Shown here: positions 43,697-52,919 of the stretch, in pieces | Position numbering within the stretch: the first letter of the stretch is position 1 | Layout: every line of letters starts with the position of its first letter | Source of the DNA: Thermoplasmatota archaeon | Lineage (GTDB): Archaea; Thermoplasmatota; B47-G6; B47-G6B; 47-G6 | Reading direction: 5' to 3' | DNA length: 64,000 bases | NCBI GenBank assembly: GCA_029258975.1 | Contig: JAPDJS010000011.1 | Span: 65,574-129,573 of the forward strand | Made by a program: the position numbers and the translations under genes | Notes under the pieces: generated by a model | Databases searched by the model: none | Told to the model about the DNA's origin: nothing | What the model saw: only the letters and a program-made list of their open reading frames with translations

Positions 43697-46504
43697 ATGA
43701 AACTCATTTTAAGAAAAATATCATTAGAAAACTTCAAAATCCATAAGAATACTACGATTGAATTTTCAGATGGAATAAACATATTTCAAGGTGTAAATGG
43801 TAGTGGTAAGTCGTCTATTCTAGAGGGTATTTTTGCAGCTCTATATCTTGGTACAAGAGAAGGGGGATTTCAAAGAAGATATTCCGACTTAATATCCTAC
43901 GGGGCCCCTTATGCAAAAATAGAGTTGGAGTTCGACGTTATAGATAGAAAAATAAAACATCACTGCACTATAAAAAGAGTAATAGAAACAAACGGCACTT
44001 CTAAAGTAGAGTTAAGAGTTATCAAAGAACTTCCGGATGGGACTAAAAAGGCTGAGCCATTAATAACAAAGGTTAGTGATGCTATAGAACGCATTAAAGA
44101 GCTCTTAGGAATGGATGCGAAAGAGTTTATCTCTACAGTCTACGTCCGCCAGAAGGATATCACTAACATACTTGACAAAGATGTTCTCACGCAAGTATTT
44201 AACAAATATCTTGGATTAGAGAAGTATGATGTCGCTCTTCAAAACTTTTCTAGGATTCTCTCGCAAATAGAGTACAGCATATCTTCTATAAATAACAATA
44301 TTTTGTCAAAGGACTCTGAACTAAGGGATAAGCGCAAAGAATTAGAAAAATTAAAACAGGAGAAAGAGGTCAAAATTAAAATAAAAAATGAGCGTGAGAA
44401 GGATAAGGAGTTTCTGGAGAGTAATATAAAGACTCTCGAAAAACTTGAAAATATCACTATGAAAATACTGCAAATACTTAAAGAGATTAGACACCACTCT
44501 GAATTAATTAAAAACTACGAAGAAAAAGTAAAGTTACTTGCCGACTATGAAACTCAAAAAATAGAGGAGCTGCACAAACTAGCGTCGTCTAAGATCACAA
44601 AGTACCAAGAACTTAAAGCCGAAGAAAGCAGTCTTAGAAGAGGTATCTCTCAAATAAATGGATACATTGAGGATCTCAAGTCTCAACTAGCAAGTTTTAT
44701 AGAAAAACAAAAAGAGGTAGAAAAATACGAAAACATCATTAAGGAGGTTAAGAGTTCTCTAGCCAATTTCCCAATTGACATCCCAGAAGACCTTTCGCAA
44801 CTTTCTCAAACAATTTCGAACTTTGAAGCATTGAAGAGGTCCTATGTAAATATATCCGTGGTCTTTAATCACATAAAAAATCTCCTAGCAGAAGAATACA
44901 AAGTTACTGACTTGAGCAATTTTGTTTCAAAGTATGAGAGCATTCTAGAGAATATAACAAACACCGTAGAAGCCATAAACAAAGATATACTTAGGCTTAA
45001 AGAAAACTTAGGCGCTATCTCAGGAGAAATAAATTCCAGGAGAAAGCATGTAAAAATCCTAGAGGAAGGCGTAAGAGAAGGTCTTGCAAAATGTCCAGTA
45101 TGTGGCAGAGAATTTAACTCAATAGAGGAGGCAATAAATGTCATTAAGGAGTATAACAATGAAATTGAGGAGCTACAAAACAAAATTGGGAAGATTAACG
45201 CTGAAATCGCTAAGCTTAATAAAGAGTTCTTAAAGAGACGTAAATTAAAGGAAGATTTGCTAAGGATTAGGAATGATGTAACTAAACTCAAGGATTCTCC
45301 TCTGAAAAACTTTGACTCAATAAACGAAATTGTAACGCTACTTAGGAGGTTACATGGGGCCTTAAGCAATATGGCCAAAGCACAGCCGTATAAGGACCTG
45401 ATACCTAATATAAATAAAAAGATTGAAAATGAACAGAAAAAGCTTCAAGATCTTAAGGTTAGACTTCAAGAAGTTTTGAGGCAAAAGAGTAGTATGGATA
45501 TGTTCGCAGCCAACTATGGGTACAACAACATAGAAGAGTTCTGCAAGGATCTTCAAGAAAAATACGCTATTTATAAACAAACCAAAACAGAGGTAATAGC
45601 AAAGAAAAATGACTATGAAAAGCGTAAAAGAGAGTTAAAAGACCTAGAAAAACAATTGGAGACTCAATTTTCCGCACTTAAAGGGGAGCTTCCACTTGTA
45701 GCACGCGTCCTTGGCATAGAGCCTACCAAAATACACTTAAATGAGAGAGAGGTAGAGCTATTACACGAGCAAGTACGAAGTAAAAAAGAGCATCTGCAAA
45801 CTCAACTGAAAGAGCTAGAAAATGAACTACTAAGTATTAGAGACGACATCGTATCTGCCGAGACTCTTATAAAAGCTATAGAAAAGGACGTTCAAAAACT
45901 AAAGAGAGAAATAGAACAACTAAAAGAAGACAAAGAAGTTCTCGAAGAGCTTAGAAGAAAATTCAAGAAAGAAATTTTAGAAAAAATAAGAGAGGCCAGG
46001 GGAAGGATACTTCAAGAAGTTGCCGCAAAGGTAAGCATAATCGCGACAGACTACTTCGAGAGATTTCTTCACAACAAGAGCTACATTGTGAGGTTAAAGA
46101 CTGAGGCTCCCAGCGGTAGACAGGAACAAACTGTTAGAATTTCTCCCATAGTAGTGAAACACGTGAGAGGGGTCCCAAAAGAAACTAGTGCCGACAGTAT
46201 AAGCGGTGGCGAGGAGGTTGCTCTTGCAATATCTCTAAGACTGGCAATTTCCAAGTTCTTGGGGTACTCCGTAGGTGTTCTTATTATGGATGAGCCCACA
46301 GTACATCTTGACTATGAGAACGTAGAGAAGCTCAAGGACCTCATTAGGGGTCTCAGAGAGGCAATACATACTTCTGGTTTTCAGGTCATATTAGTGACGC
46401 ATCATGATGTGCTCACTCAAATAGAGAATGCCAGGATCTTTAGATTCGAAATTGTACCAGAAAGTAGTGGTGGACAGTATTCTCGAGTTACTGTTGAGGT
46501 GTAG
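43697..46504 (+). CDS. rad50: Rad50 ATPase
   Basis: 935 residues from the ATG at 43697 (GGGTGATC upstream; the frame is open from GTG 43688). N-terminal Walker A GVNGSGKSSILEG (about 34-46), Q-loop in STVYVRQKDI, long coiled coil (about 180-450), zinc hook CPVCG (about 464-468), returning coiled coil to about 780, signature SGGEEVA, Walker B VLIMDEPTVHLD, and switch His THHD. It bridges and senses DNA ends with Mre11. The length is normal for archaeal Rad50. Confidence 0.95.
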   Translation: MKLILRKISLENFKIHKNTTIEFSDGINIFQGVNGSGKSSILEGIFAALYLGTREGGFQRRYSDLISYGAPYAKIELEFDVIDRKIKHHCTIKRVIETNGTSKVELRVIKELPDGTKKAEPLITKVSDAIERIKELLGMDAKEFISTVYVRQKDITNILDKDVLTQVFNKYLGLEKYDVALQNFSRILSQIEYSISSINNNILSKDSELRDKRKELEKLKQEKEVKIKIKNEREKDKEFLESNIKTLEKLENITMKILQILKEIRHHSELIKNYEEKVKLLADYETQKIEELHKLASSKITKYQELKAEESSLRRGISQINGYIEDLKSQLASFIEKQKEVEKYENIIKEVKSSLANFPIDIPEDLSQLSQTISNFEALKRSYVNISVVFNHIKNLLAEEYKVTDLSNFVSKYESILENITNTVEAINKDILRLKENLGAISGEINSRRKHVKILEEGVREGLAKCPVCGREFNSIEEAINVIKEYNNEIEELQNKIGKINAEIAKLNKEFLKRRKLKEDLLRIRNDVTKLKDSPLKNFDSINEIVTLLRRLHGALSNMAKAQPYKDLIPNINKKIENEQKKLQDLKVRLQEVLRQKSSMDMFAANYGYNNIEEFCKDLQEKYAIYKQTKTEVIAKKNDYEKRKRELKDLEKQLETQFSALKGELPLVARVLGIEPTKIHLNEREVELLHEQVRSKKEHLQTQLKELENELLSIRDDIVSAETLIKAIEKDVQKLKREIEQLKEDKEVLEELRRKFKKEILEKIREARGRILQEVAAKVSIIATDYFERFLHNKSYIVRLKTEAPSGRQEQTVRISPIVVKHVRGVPKETSADSISGGEEVALAISLRLAISKFLGYSVGVLIMDEPTVHLDYENVEKLKDLIRGLREAIHTSGFQVILVTHHDVLTQIENARIFRFEIVPESSGGQYSRVTVEV

Positions 46505-46572
46505 AGTCTATAATATTAGCCCGCAGGAGTCTCTTGCAAAAATATGCTCCCCAAAGAGGTTGGTGTAAATTT

Positions 46573-48018
46573 ATGGTCGAACACTCTTATGATCCTATCT
46601 ACTACGAGATATTTGAAAATGTGAAAGGCATCATAACAAATGCAAAAAACCTATCAAAAGAGCTGAGAGACATCCTTTCCCAATACATACGCTCTGTCGA
46701 AGTTTCACCATCATCAGAAAAAAGAGCCTGCTATGCTATAGATGGAACCCTTACGTATGATGTCGGAACGGGTTTCGTGGTTTATAATGTTGCTGCAGAG
46801 GCTATACCTATAAACACAAGGGGCAGGGTGAGCATAGAGAACATGTTTCTTATGATACCTACGAGAGACATAAAAGACCGTGTAGCAAACAGAATGCACA
46901 CGCTTGAGTCCGTCGCAGGAATTAAATCTACAGAAGGAGCTCCCGAAGTTATTTTAGTAGATGGTCTTATCTCTACGCAGATATTTAAACTTTTGAGGAA
47001 TTTATATACGAGATTTCGTCTTGGAAGTGGTGATAAAGAAGATTTCACAACAACAATCAACGACATAAGCAAAGACATTGAAGACCACTGGTACACTCTC
47101 TTAGACCAATTTAAGTTATCTCAAAAAATTTCGCAAAATGAAAAGATAAAATCCTTATTTTTCTCAGAAGCCGGTAGTAAAGAGGTATTAGACGCTCTTG
47201 CTAACTATTTCGTCCAAGGAGATTCAATAGAGAGTCACAAAAAACATATTGCAATAGAAAACGCCATGCTCACCTTAGAGGTTCTTGAAGGTATTATCAC
47301 AAGAGAGATGCTCATAAAAGAAGCTAAAAACCATGAGGTAAACGTTGTAGGTATTGCAAAAAAGAGCTCGGGATACTCTCTTAGAAACTCGCGTGAGGTG
47401 CTAAGAATACTAGGAGTGGGTTCAGAAGTGCTGGAGAATATTCAAAACGTGAGTGACATTATTCTCGCGACACTCTTACTCGACCAAAATAAGCGAGAAT
47501 TTGTAGTTTCTCCATTGTTTTATGTATATTACATGGAACACATAACAAAAAGAATTAGAGACTCATCTGAGCTTGTAAAAGACATTGCACCGAATGTAGC
47601 CTCACTTGCAGAGTTAGCAACAAAAATTCATGAAAAACACATAAGAATTCCAAAAGATTACGAAGCTCTCTCCGAAGAGATGGTAAGACATAACTTTTAC
47701 GTTGGATATGCGCGTTTTGCTCCACATCAAAGACCATACAAGTTTGAAGTGTTACTTCACAAAAAGGATTTAGAGGATCTTATGGGATTTGTATTTAGCA
47801 TTAGTAAAAGCGGATATCCTCAGCCCCTATCTCTTGCAGATGCTGCTGTCAAGAAACCCTATGAGCTTATGCCCACGCTCTCTGGCGTTTTATCATTATT
47901 TATTAAAAAGCATTTCTCTAAGGAGGATGAAAAAGTAGTAGCGGATCTGATAATAAACCAGCTAATAGGCCCATATAGAGGTCACCTAGCACGTTCTAGA
48001 AGTACATTCACATCCTAA
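46573..48018 (+). CDS. nurA: NurA 5'-3' nuclease
   Basis: 481 residues from the ATG at 46573 (GGTG six bases upstream; the frame is open from TTG 46534). The RNase H-like NurA fold carries the active-site Asp in RACYAIDGTLTYDVG, a second acid in VILVDGLI, and the C-terminal PQPLSLADAAVKKPYEL. NurA is the dimeric nuclease that HerA loads onto DNA ends. It completes the herA-mre11-rad50-nurA operon in conventional archaeal order. Confidence 0.92.
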   Translation: MVEHSYDPIYYEIFENVKGIITNAKNLSKELRDILSQYIRSVEVSPSSEKRACYAIDGTLTYDVGTGFVVYNVAAEAIPINTRGRVSIENMFLMIPTRDIKDRVANRMHTLESVAGIKSTEGAPEVILVDGLISTQIFKLLRNLYTRFRLGSGDKEDFTTTINDISKDIEDHWYTLLDQFKLSQKISQNEKIKSLFFSEAGSKEVLDALANYFVQGDSIESHKKHIAIENAMLTLEVLEGIITREMLIKEAKNHEVNVVGIAKKSSGYSLRNSREVLRILGVGSEVLENIQNVSDIILATLLLDQNKREFVVSPLFYVYYMEHITKRIRDSSELVKDIAPNVASLAELATKIHEKHIRIPKDYEALSEEMVRHNFYVGYARFAPHQRPYKFEVLLHKKDLEDLMGFVFSISKSGYPQPLSLADAAVKKPYELMPTLSGVLSLFIKKHFSKEDEKVVADLIINQLIGPYRGHLARSRSTFTS

Positions 48019-48068
48019 AGTCTGCCACCCACTGCTGAAAAACTCCTGTTGTCTTCAACGTGAAGGTA

Positions 48069-48587
48069 TCATTGCGGCTTTGCCAGGTCTCCAATGGTAT
48101 ATACCTTGCCGTTCCAGTAAATTAAAGGCCTTTTATCATTGTTTTTGTGGACTTCGACAGGCTCCCCTACAACGAGATAATGATCTCCTATTATGTGGTG
48201 TTCCATTAATCGACACTCAAAAATTAATGGTGCATCTTCTATTATTGGCGCTGTTATCTTCTTTGCTTTACCTATTCTTAGCCCATATTTTTCTGCTGCC
48301 ACTTTGATTTTATCTACTTTTCTGCTGCTCATACCACCAAACAATGCCAAAGCAGCTTTTAAAAGATCTTCAGAGACTAGATGGACTGCAAATTCTTTAA
48401 ATTTAAGTATTAACTCTAAAGTTCTCCACTCATTGTAGATGGCAATGCCGAAATATGGGGGCTTCCACGAAACTTGTGCATTCCAAGAGGCTGTCATGCC
48501 AGCTCTTTCGTTTTCTGTACCAACAGTTACAATCACAATAGCCGAGGGGACCAAGTCTAAAAGTTTTTGAATATTATCAGAGTCCAT
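48069..48587 (-). CDS. Flavin reductase-like FMN-binding protein
   Basis: 172 residues from the ATG at 48587 (GGTGA five bases upstream; the frame is open to 48641 but that overlaps the flavoprotein gene). Split-barrel FMN domain: PSAIVIVTVGTENERAGMTASWNAQVSWKPPYFGI, RTLELILKFKEFAVHLVSEDL, and IGDHYLVVGEPVEVH. Members reduce flavin or pass electrons to partner oxidoreductases. It is last in the transcript headed by the flavodoxin-fold protein and GAPOR, which suggests a linked redox function. Confidence 0.85.
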   Translation of the reverse strand: MDSDNIQKLLDLVPSAIVIVTVGTENERAGMTASWNAQVSWKPPYFGIAIYNEWRTLELILKFKEFAVHLVSEDLLKAALALFGGMSSRKVDKIKVAAEKYGLRIGKAKKITAPIIEDAPLIFECRLMEHHIIGDHYLVVGEPVEVHKNNDKRPLIYWNGKVYTIGDLAKPQ

Positions 48588-48637
48588 TGCATTCACCAAA
48601 TAAATATTATCGAAAAAGAGAGAAATAATTCTTCTCG

Positions 48638-49369
48638 TCATTCTTCACTTTCTATTTTCTCCAAAAACCAGCTATACGCAGGATCTTTTTTCAAGAGATC
48701 TTTGAGAGCAGCAGCCCCATTCTTTAATATGAGGGTCAAATATGCTACTCTCTTTCCAAGAGACTCCGCTGCCCTAATTGTTGTCATGGCGTCCTCGTCT
48801 CCTTCTTCTTCCATTCTTGCAAATGCGTCGGGGAGGGGAGATCTCTTCGTCCAACCTAAAGCGCCTATATAAGACTCTGGAGGATCGCCTGCTATTGGTA
48901 TTCCACCCATTACCAGGGCGTGAGTGATTATCTGGATGGCAGCAAGCTCTTCACCGCCTCCTAGATCTGTTCCCTGTACGATTGTTCCAATAACCTTCAT
49001 AGATCTTGGTGGTCTGTCTTGATATTTTGCAAAAAGAGTTTGGCCAAGCCTATCTAGAAATGCCTTGAAATGCGCAGGTAATCCCAGATGGAAGACAGGT
49101 ATTGAATATATTACCGCATCAGCCTCTAGCCATTTCTCAAATATTTCGTCGAAGTCGTCATGTAAGATACACTCTCTGTGATCTATACACGAAAGACAAT
49201 GACCACAAGGGCTTATTATTTTCCCAGAAAACCTATATATCTCAGTTTCAATATGTTGAGGACTTATGCTTTTCGCAGCTTCCAAAGCCTTTTTTAAAAG
49301 ATATTCACTGTTCCCGTCAAGTCTAATGCTTGCAGAAATTCCAAGAATTTTTATTGGAAGGATTTTCAC
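48638..49369 (-). CDS. Iron-sulfur flavoprotein / NADPH-dependent FMN reductase-like
   Basis: 243 residues, starting GTG at 49369. The flavodoxin-like fold has the FMN phosphate loop GISASIRLDGNSEYLLKKAL. A Cys motif CGHCLSCIDHREC (about 56-68) follows, typical of iron-sulfur flavoproteins (Isf) that bind [4Fe-4S], then YSIPVFHLGLPAHFKAFLDR. Such proteins move electrons between ferredoxin and small acceptors. It starts 4 bases after the GAPOR stop. Confidence 0.85.
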   Translation of the reverse strand: MKILPIKILGISASIRLDGNSEYLLKKALEAAKSISPQHIETEIYRFSGKIISPCGHCLSCIDHRECILHDDFDEIFEKWLEADAVIYSIPVFHLGLPAHFKAFLDRLGQTLFAKYQDRPPRSMKVIGTIVQGTDLGGGEELAAIQIITHALVMGGIPIAGDPPESYIGALGWTKRSPLPDAFARMEEEGDEDAMTTIRAAESLGKRVAYLTLILKNGAAALKDLLKKDPAYSWFLEKIESEE

Positions 49370-49372
49370 TCC

Positions 49373-51313
49373 TTACACCCCTTTGAGTTCCTCCTTAAGT
49401 GCTCTATAAAATCTCTCCCACCACTCACGTGCAGCATCTAGAGTATTTTGCTCAAACTTTTCAGACCATTCCTTTGAGTCGTATTCCAAAGCCATCTTGT
49501 GCAGTATATCTAAAACTCTTTTGCTCTCCCAGAACTGAGGTAAAGCTCCCGCAAGCCTTTGATATTCTACTATCTTTGCGTAAACCACTTTTGATCTCTC
49601 TAGCACGTCTATATCAACACCATATACGCTTTTGTACAGTTCTTTAAGTACTTTTTCAACCCATTTCCTGTGGAATCTGCACCACGCCACGTTTTCTAGC
49701 ATTAATTCATAAAATGCTCTTTCTACAGCAAGTTTTGCATAGTCTTCAGGTTCTAAGAATACTAAAGAATATAGCGTCCAATAACGTCCCAAAATGGGCA
49801 ATGGTGCAAACATTCCTGGAGTAAAGTAATAGTTAGGCATCATTAGCCCTTTATCTCCAAAAGGTATGTACACTGCCAAATCTTCGAACTTAATGCCTTT
49901 TTTCTTTACCCTATCACTAAAGGATTCATCTAAACTTTTGGCAGCCTCTCTTACACCCTTTTCAGCTATTTCTCTAAGTATTTCGTTATTTCCATAAGTC
50001 ATCTCTGTAATTAGTCTCACAGCAATTTCAGCATTTTTCTTGGAATATCTAGACTCATACTCTTCTGGGTCAAAGATGGGTTTCTCACTTATCCCCAATT
50101 CCTCTGGTTTAAGCAACTCCTTCTCAAGTAGTTCGAACAACCATCCTAAGATGTTTCCCATTTCTATAGCATCATATCCAAGACTATCTATCATCTCGAT
50201 GACTTCCTTTGCATCCTTAAAGTCAAAGATTCCTAACATAGGGCCGCTTGCATTAAAAGGTTCGTAGTCAATGTGTTGCCCTTCACTGGAGACTTTTTTA
50301 CACTTTACAGGACAAGGTTCGCCACATGTGACGAAACTGTAGTTATTTATTACCTCTTTGTTAAATGGTTTGTAGAACTTTTCGATAAGTTCGTCGTATA
50401 ACTTGCTTCTCAAAGTTTTCTCTAACTCGAGAGTTCTCCAATTAAACATTGGGACTTTTTCCCTATATATGAGATAATTTTGGCCAAAAGTGCCCCCGCT
50501 CCTAGTCTTTACATCATAGTTGTATTTTACAGTAGACTCAAGAACTTTCTTCAGATAGGACTCACCTAATATTGACGACAATAATCCGTATGCCGTATCA
50601 AATCTCCTGAGAACGTTTGGAACATTTTTGTAGTTATGTCCCCCATACACTATCGCAACAACATTATGAGCCCTAGCTAGTACGCTGCCTCCACCACCTC
50701 TAGAACCCCAATCCTCCACGCGGATTTTCTTTGACATATAGTCTATTGATGGCGAGTACAATGCACCAAATCCTGATTTATATGATGCAGGTCCTACAAG
50801 AACCATCCGTGCTTTATTCTTCACGATAAATTCCCAGAAATTGTCTATTATGTAGTGCGCAAGTGCTTTTACACCTATAAACCCGTTATATCCCCCATAA
50901 ATGCTCTCTAACGAATTAATAGTTTCTGTTCTAACTTTTATGTCGCCATCTTCAATTCCCTGAACAAAAATTATCTTGGGATCTTTTGCTCTTCCTTCAA
51001 TAGAGATTGCGTTAAGTCCAGTCCCAACAAAGTTGTATCCCGCACCTCCAATGCTTGTAACAAAAAGTCCTTGCGTCCTGGGGCTCCTAAAAACTGCTGT
51101 AAGTCTATGTGCTCCAAAAAGCCCTCCTCCAGCAAAAGGTCCTCTCCCAATTACAACAGCATTCCGGGGGTCGTATACGTCGTGCTTGTAACTCTTAAAC
51201 GTATTTAAGTGCAAATCTACTCCTAGATCGACAACTCCTGAGTACTCTTTGTACTCTTTAATAGTATAGCTATTGTTGCTGAGATCCATATGGAGAACTC
51301 TTTGAGAAATCAT
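49373..51313 (-). CDS. gor: Glyceraldehyde-3-phosphate:ferredoxin oxidoreductase (GAPOR)
   Basis: 646 residues. This tungsten-pterin enzyme oxidises glyceraldehyde 3-phosphate to 3-phosphoglycerate and reduces ferredoxin. It follows the Pyrococcus GAPOR pattern throughout: YDPRNAVVIGRGPFAGGGLF, SVLARAHNVVAIVYGG, SGGTFGQNY, and TCGEPCPVKCKK with Cys330, 334, 338, then NVAWCRFHRKW with Cys545, the four [4Fe-4S] ligands. The spacing CxxxCxxxC separates it from AOR and FOR, which have CxxCxxxC. The ATG follows GGTGATC. It lies beside the tungsten-cofactor radical SAM gene and upstream of two flavoproteins. Confidence 0.9.
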   Translation of the reverse strand: MISQRVLHMDLSNNSYTIKEYKEYSGVVDLGVDLHLNTFKSYKHDVYDPRNAVVIGRGPFAGGGLFGAHRLTAVFRSPRTQGLFVTSIGGAGYNFVGTGLNAISIEGRAKDPKIIFVQGIEDGDIKVRTETINSLESIYGGYNGFIGVKALAHYIIDNFWEFIVKNKARMVLVGPASYKSGFGALYSPSIDYMSKKIRVEDWGSRGGGGSVLARAHNVVAIVYGGHNYKNVPNVLRRFDTAYGLLSSILGESYLKKVLESTVKYNYDVKTRSGGTFGQNYLIYREKVPMFNWRTLELEKTLRSKLYDELIEKFYKPFNKEVINNYSFVTCGEPCPVKCKKVSSEGQHIDYEPFNASGPMLGIFDFKDAKEVIEMIDSLGYDAIEMGNILGWLFELLEKELLKPEELGISEKPIFDPEEYESRYSKKNAEIAVRLITEMTYGNNEILREIAEKGVREAAKSLDESFSDRVKKKGIKFEDLAVYIPFGDKGLMMPNYYFTPGMFAPLPILGRYWTLYSLVFLEPEDYAKLAVERAFYELMLENVAWCRFHRKWVEKVLKELYKSVYGVDIDVLERSKVVYAKIVEYQRLAGALPQFWESKRVLDILHKMALEYDSKEWSEKFEQNTLDAAREWWERFYRALKEELKGV

Positions 51314-51465
51314 TGAAGATCACCGAACTACTCTAAATTTGAACACTCAATATATGCTTTGTATGCAAAATTGTAATAATGTAAAATGCCTCTCACAATA
51401 TGCTGTGGCAGCTCTTGCTCTATTATTCAAACATTATACATCAACCACAAAAACAAAGATAGTTG

Positions 51466-52575
51466 TCAAAGAGGACACCTCACAATATCATGAGCATAAG
51501 GACACGAAGCGCATGTAGGCGTATTTCCCCAACAGTCCATTTTATTAGTTGCAGTAAGCAGACATACATCTTTGAGCTCACAATCAAGACAGGATGGTTG
51601 ATCAAAGAATTGTGTTTTGAACCTAAATCCAACAAACTCGGGTTTTCTCCATATGCTAAGTAAACTTTCTTCCAGTACATTTCCAAACGTAACCCTATAA
51701 ACCTCACGTTCTCTTCCAAAAAATGTTGCTTTCCAATTATGAGCGTAATAAATACAAGGAGATACTTCCCCATCCCAAGAAATAAAAACTGCTTTTTTAT
51801 TAATGAAAGGACATACCCTCCTCCCAGTAACGCCGTCTCTTGGAACTGACAGGGATATTTCATATTTAGATGCTTCTAAAGCAGCTTTTTCAATATATGT
51901 TCTCAGTTTTCTTTTTGAATCTTCAGAGGATAAGCATGAGATTTTCTCTTCGACAGTTTTAGATATAGGGATAACATGAGAAAGTGTAATTTTGCTTATA
52001 GCAAGTTTTCGAGCAAACGAAGGTAATAATGGAATTTCTTTGCAATTATATTTAGTTATTGTAAAATGTATAGAAACCTCAGGTTTTTCCATGTTTTTAT
52101 CAAGTTTAAGATCCCTAAGTTTGATCAAACCACGAAGTAGACCAGAAAACTTTCCTTTCGGTCTTAAGAGTTCATAGTATTCTCGTTTGGGGGCATCAAG
52201 ACTTACAACTATTTCGTCAATTCCAATATCAAAAATGGAAGATGCATACTTTTCGAGAAGACTTCCATTAGTAGTTATCATTATCCAAAAACCATAATCT
52301 TTTGCCAACTTACAAAATTCTAAAAATCTCTGATGCACTAGCGGTTCTCCCCACCCACTAAAGACGATTTTTTGTACGTCACAATGCTTTAATTCTGCTA
52401 GAACTCTTTCGTAAACATCTTTCGACATATCGCCAAAATTCTCTGCAAAAATTGTGTTCCTAAAGCAATAAGTACACGAAAAATTACATCTTGTAGTTAT
52501 TTCTACCATAGCAGCCTTCGGTTTTGATTTCTCACTCAAGCTTATGACCCAATCATCATAAAATAATGGTTTCAC
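51466..52575 (-). CDS. Radical SAM/SPASM protein, tungsten-oxidoreductase maturase type
   Basis: About 369 residues from the GTG at 52575 (GGTGG five bases upstream; GTG 52584 also in frame). The radical SAM motif CNFSCTYC (CxxxCxxC) follows AAMVEITTR, with GWGEPLVH as the SAM-binding GGE-like motif. The C-terminal SPASM-type domain has Cys clusters (CPF, SPCIY, CLDCELKDVCLL, CWGNTPTCASCPYAHD). Radical SAM proteins of this kind sit beside AOR genes and are annotated as tungsten-cofactor oxidoreductase maturases. Position between GAPOR and AOR supports this; the chemistry is not proven. Confidence 0.85.
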   Translation of the reverse strand: MKPLFYDDWVISLSEKSKPKAAMVEITTRCNFSCTYCFRNTIFAENFGDMSKDVYERVLAELKHCDVQKIVFSGWGEPLVHQRFLEFCKLAKDYGFWIMITTNGSLLEKYASSIFDIGIDEIVVSLDAPKREYYELLRPKGKFSGLLRGLIKLRDLKLDKNMEKPEVSIHFTITKYNCKEIPLLPSFARKLAISKITLSHVIPISKTVEEKISCLSSEDSKRKLRTYIEKAALEASKYEISLSVPRDGVTGRRVCPFINKKAVFISWDGEVSPCIYYAHNWKATFFGREREVYRVTFGNVLEESLLSIWRKPEFVGFRFKTQFFDQPSCLDCELKDVCLLTATNKMDCWGNTPTCASCPYAHDIVRCPL

Positions 52576-52605
52576 AAAGACCACCGAAAAATAAAAATTA
52601 AAAGG

Positions 52606-52887
52606 CTAGCCGCCAGCTCCTACAGTAAAAATGGAGATTCTAGATCCATCGTCGAGATGTATCTCGTGATCTAGATCGTAAAATACCTGTCCGTTAATTG
52701 CAATAAAAATTTCCTTGTTAAGCTCTTTGGTATTCAGAACTTCCAAAAGTTTTGGTATGACTTTTTTGAGGTGTTCTATAATGTCCTTAAATGTATGTTT
52801 ACCTTCAGGAAGCTCTATTTCTTTTTCTACAAAGCCCAGCACATCTACCAAGATATCCGGAAGTACTAGCACCTTTACTTTGATCAT
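52606..52887 (-). CDS. MoaD/ThiS-family sulfur carrier
   Basis: 93 residues of beta-grasp fold ending in the double-Gly tail VGAGG, which is adenylated and thiocarboxylated in this family. Placed between AOR and the radical SAM protein, it probably supplies dithiolene sulfur to the tungsten pterin, as MoaD does for molybdopterin. The ATG follows AGGGGATACTG. Confidence 0.88.
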   Translation of the reverse strand: MIKVKVLVLPDILVDVLGFVEKEIELPEGKHTFKDIIEHLKKVIPKLLEVLNTKELNKEIFIAINGQVFYDLDHEIHLDDGSRISIFTVGAGG

Positions 52888-52919
52888 CAGTATCCCCTGT
52901 AACTCAAAACACTGGAGGA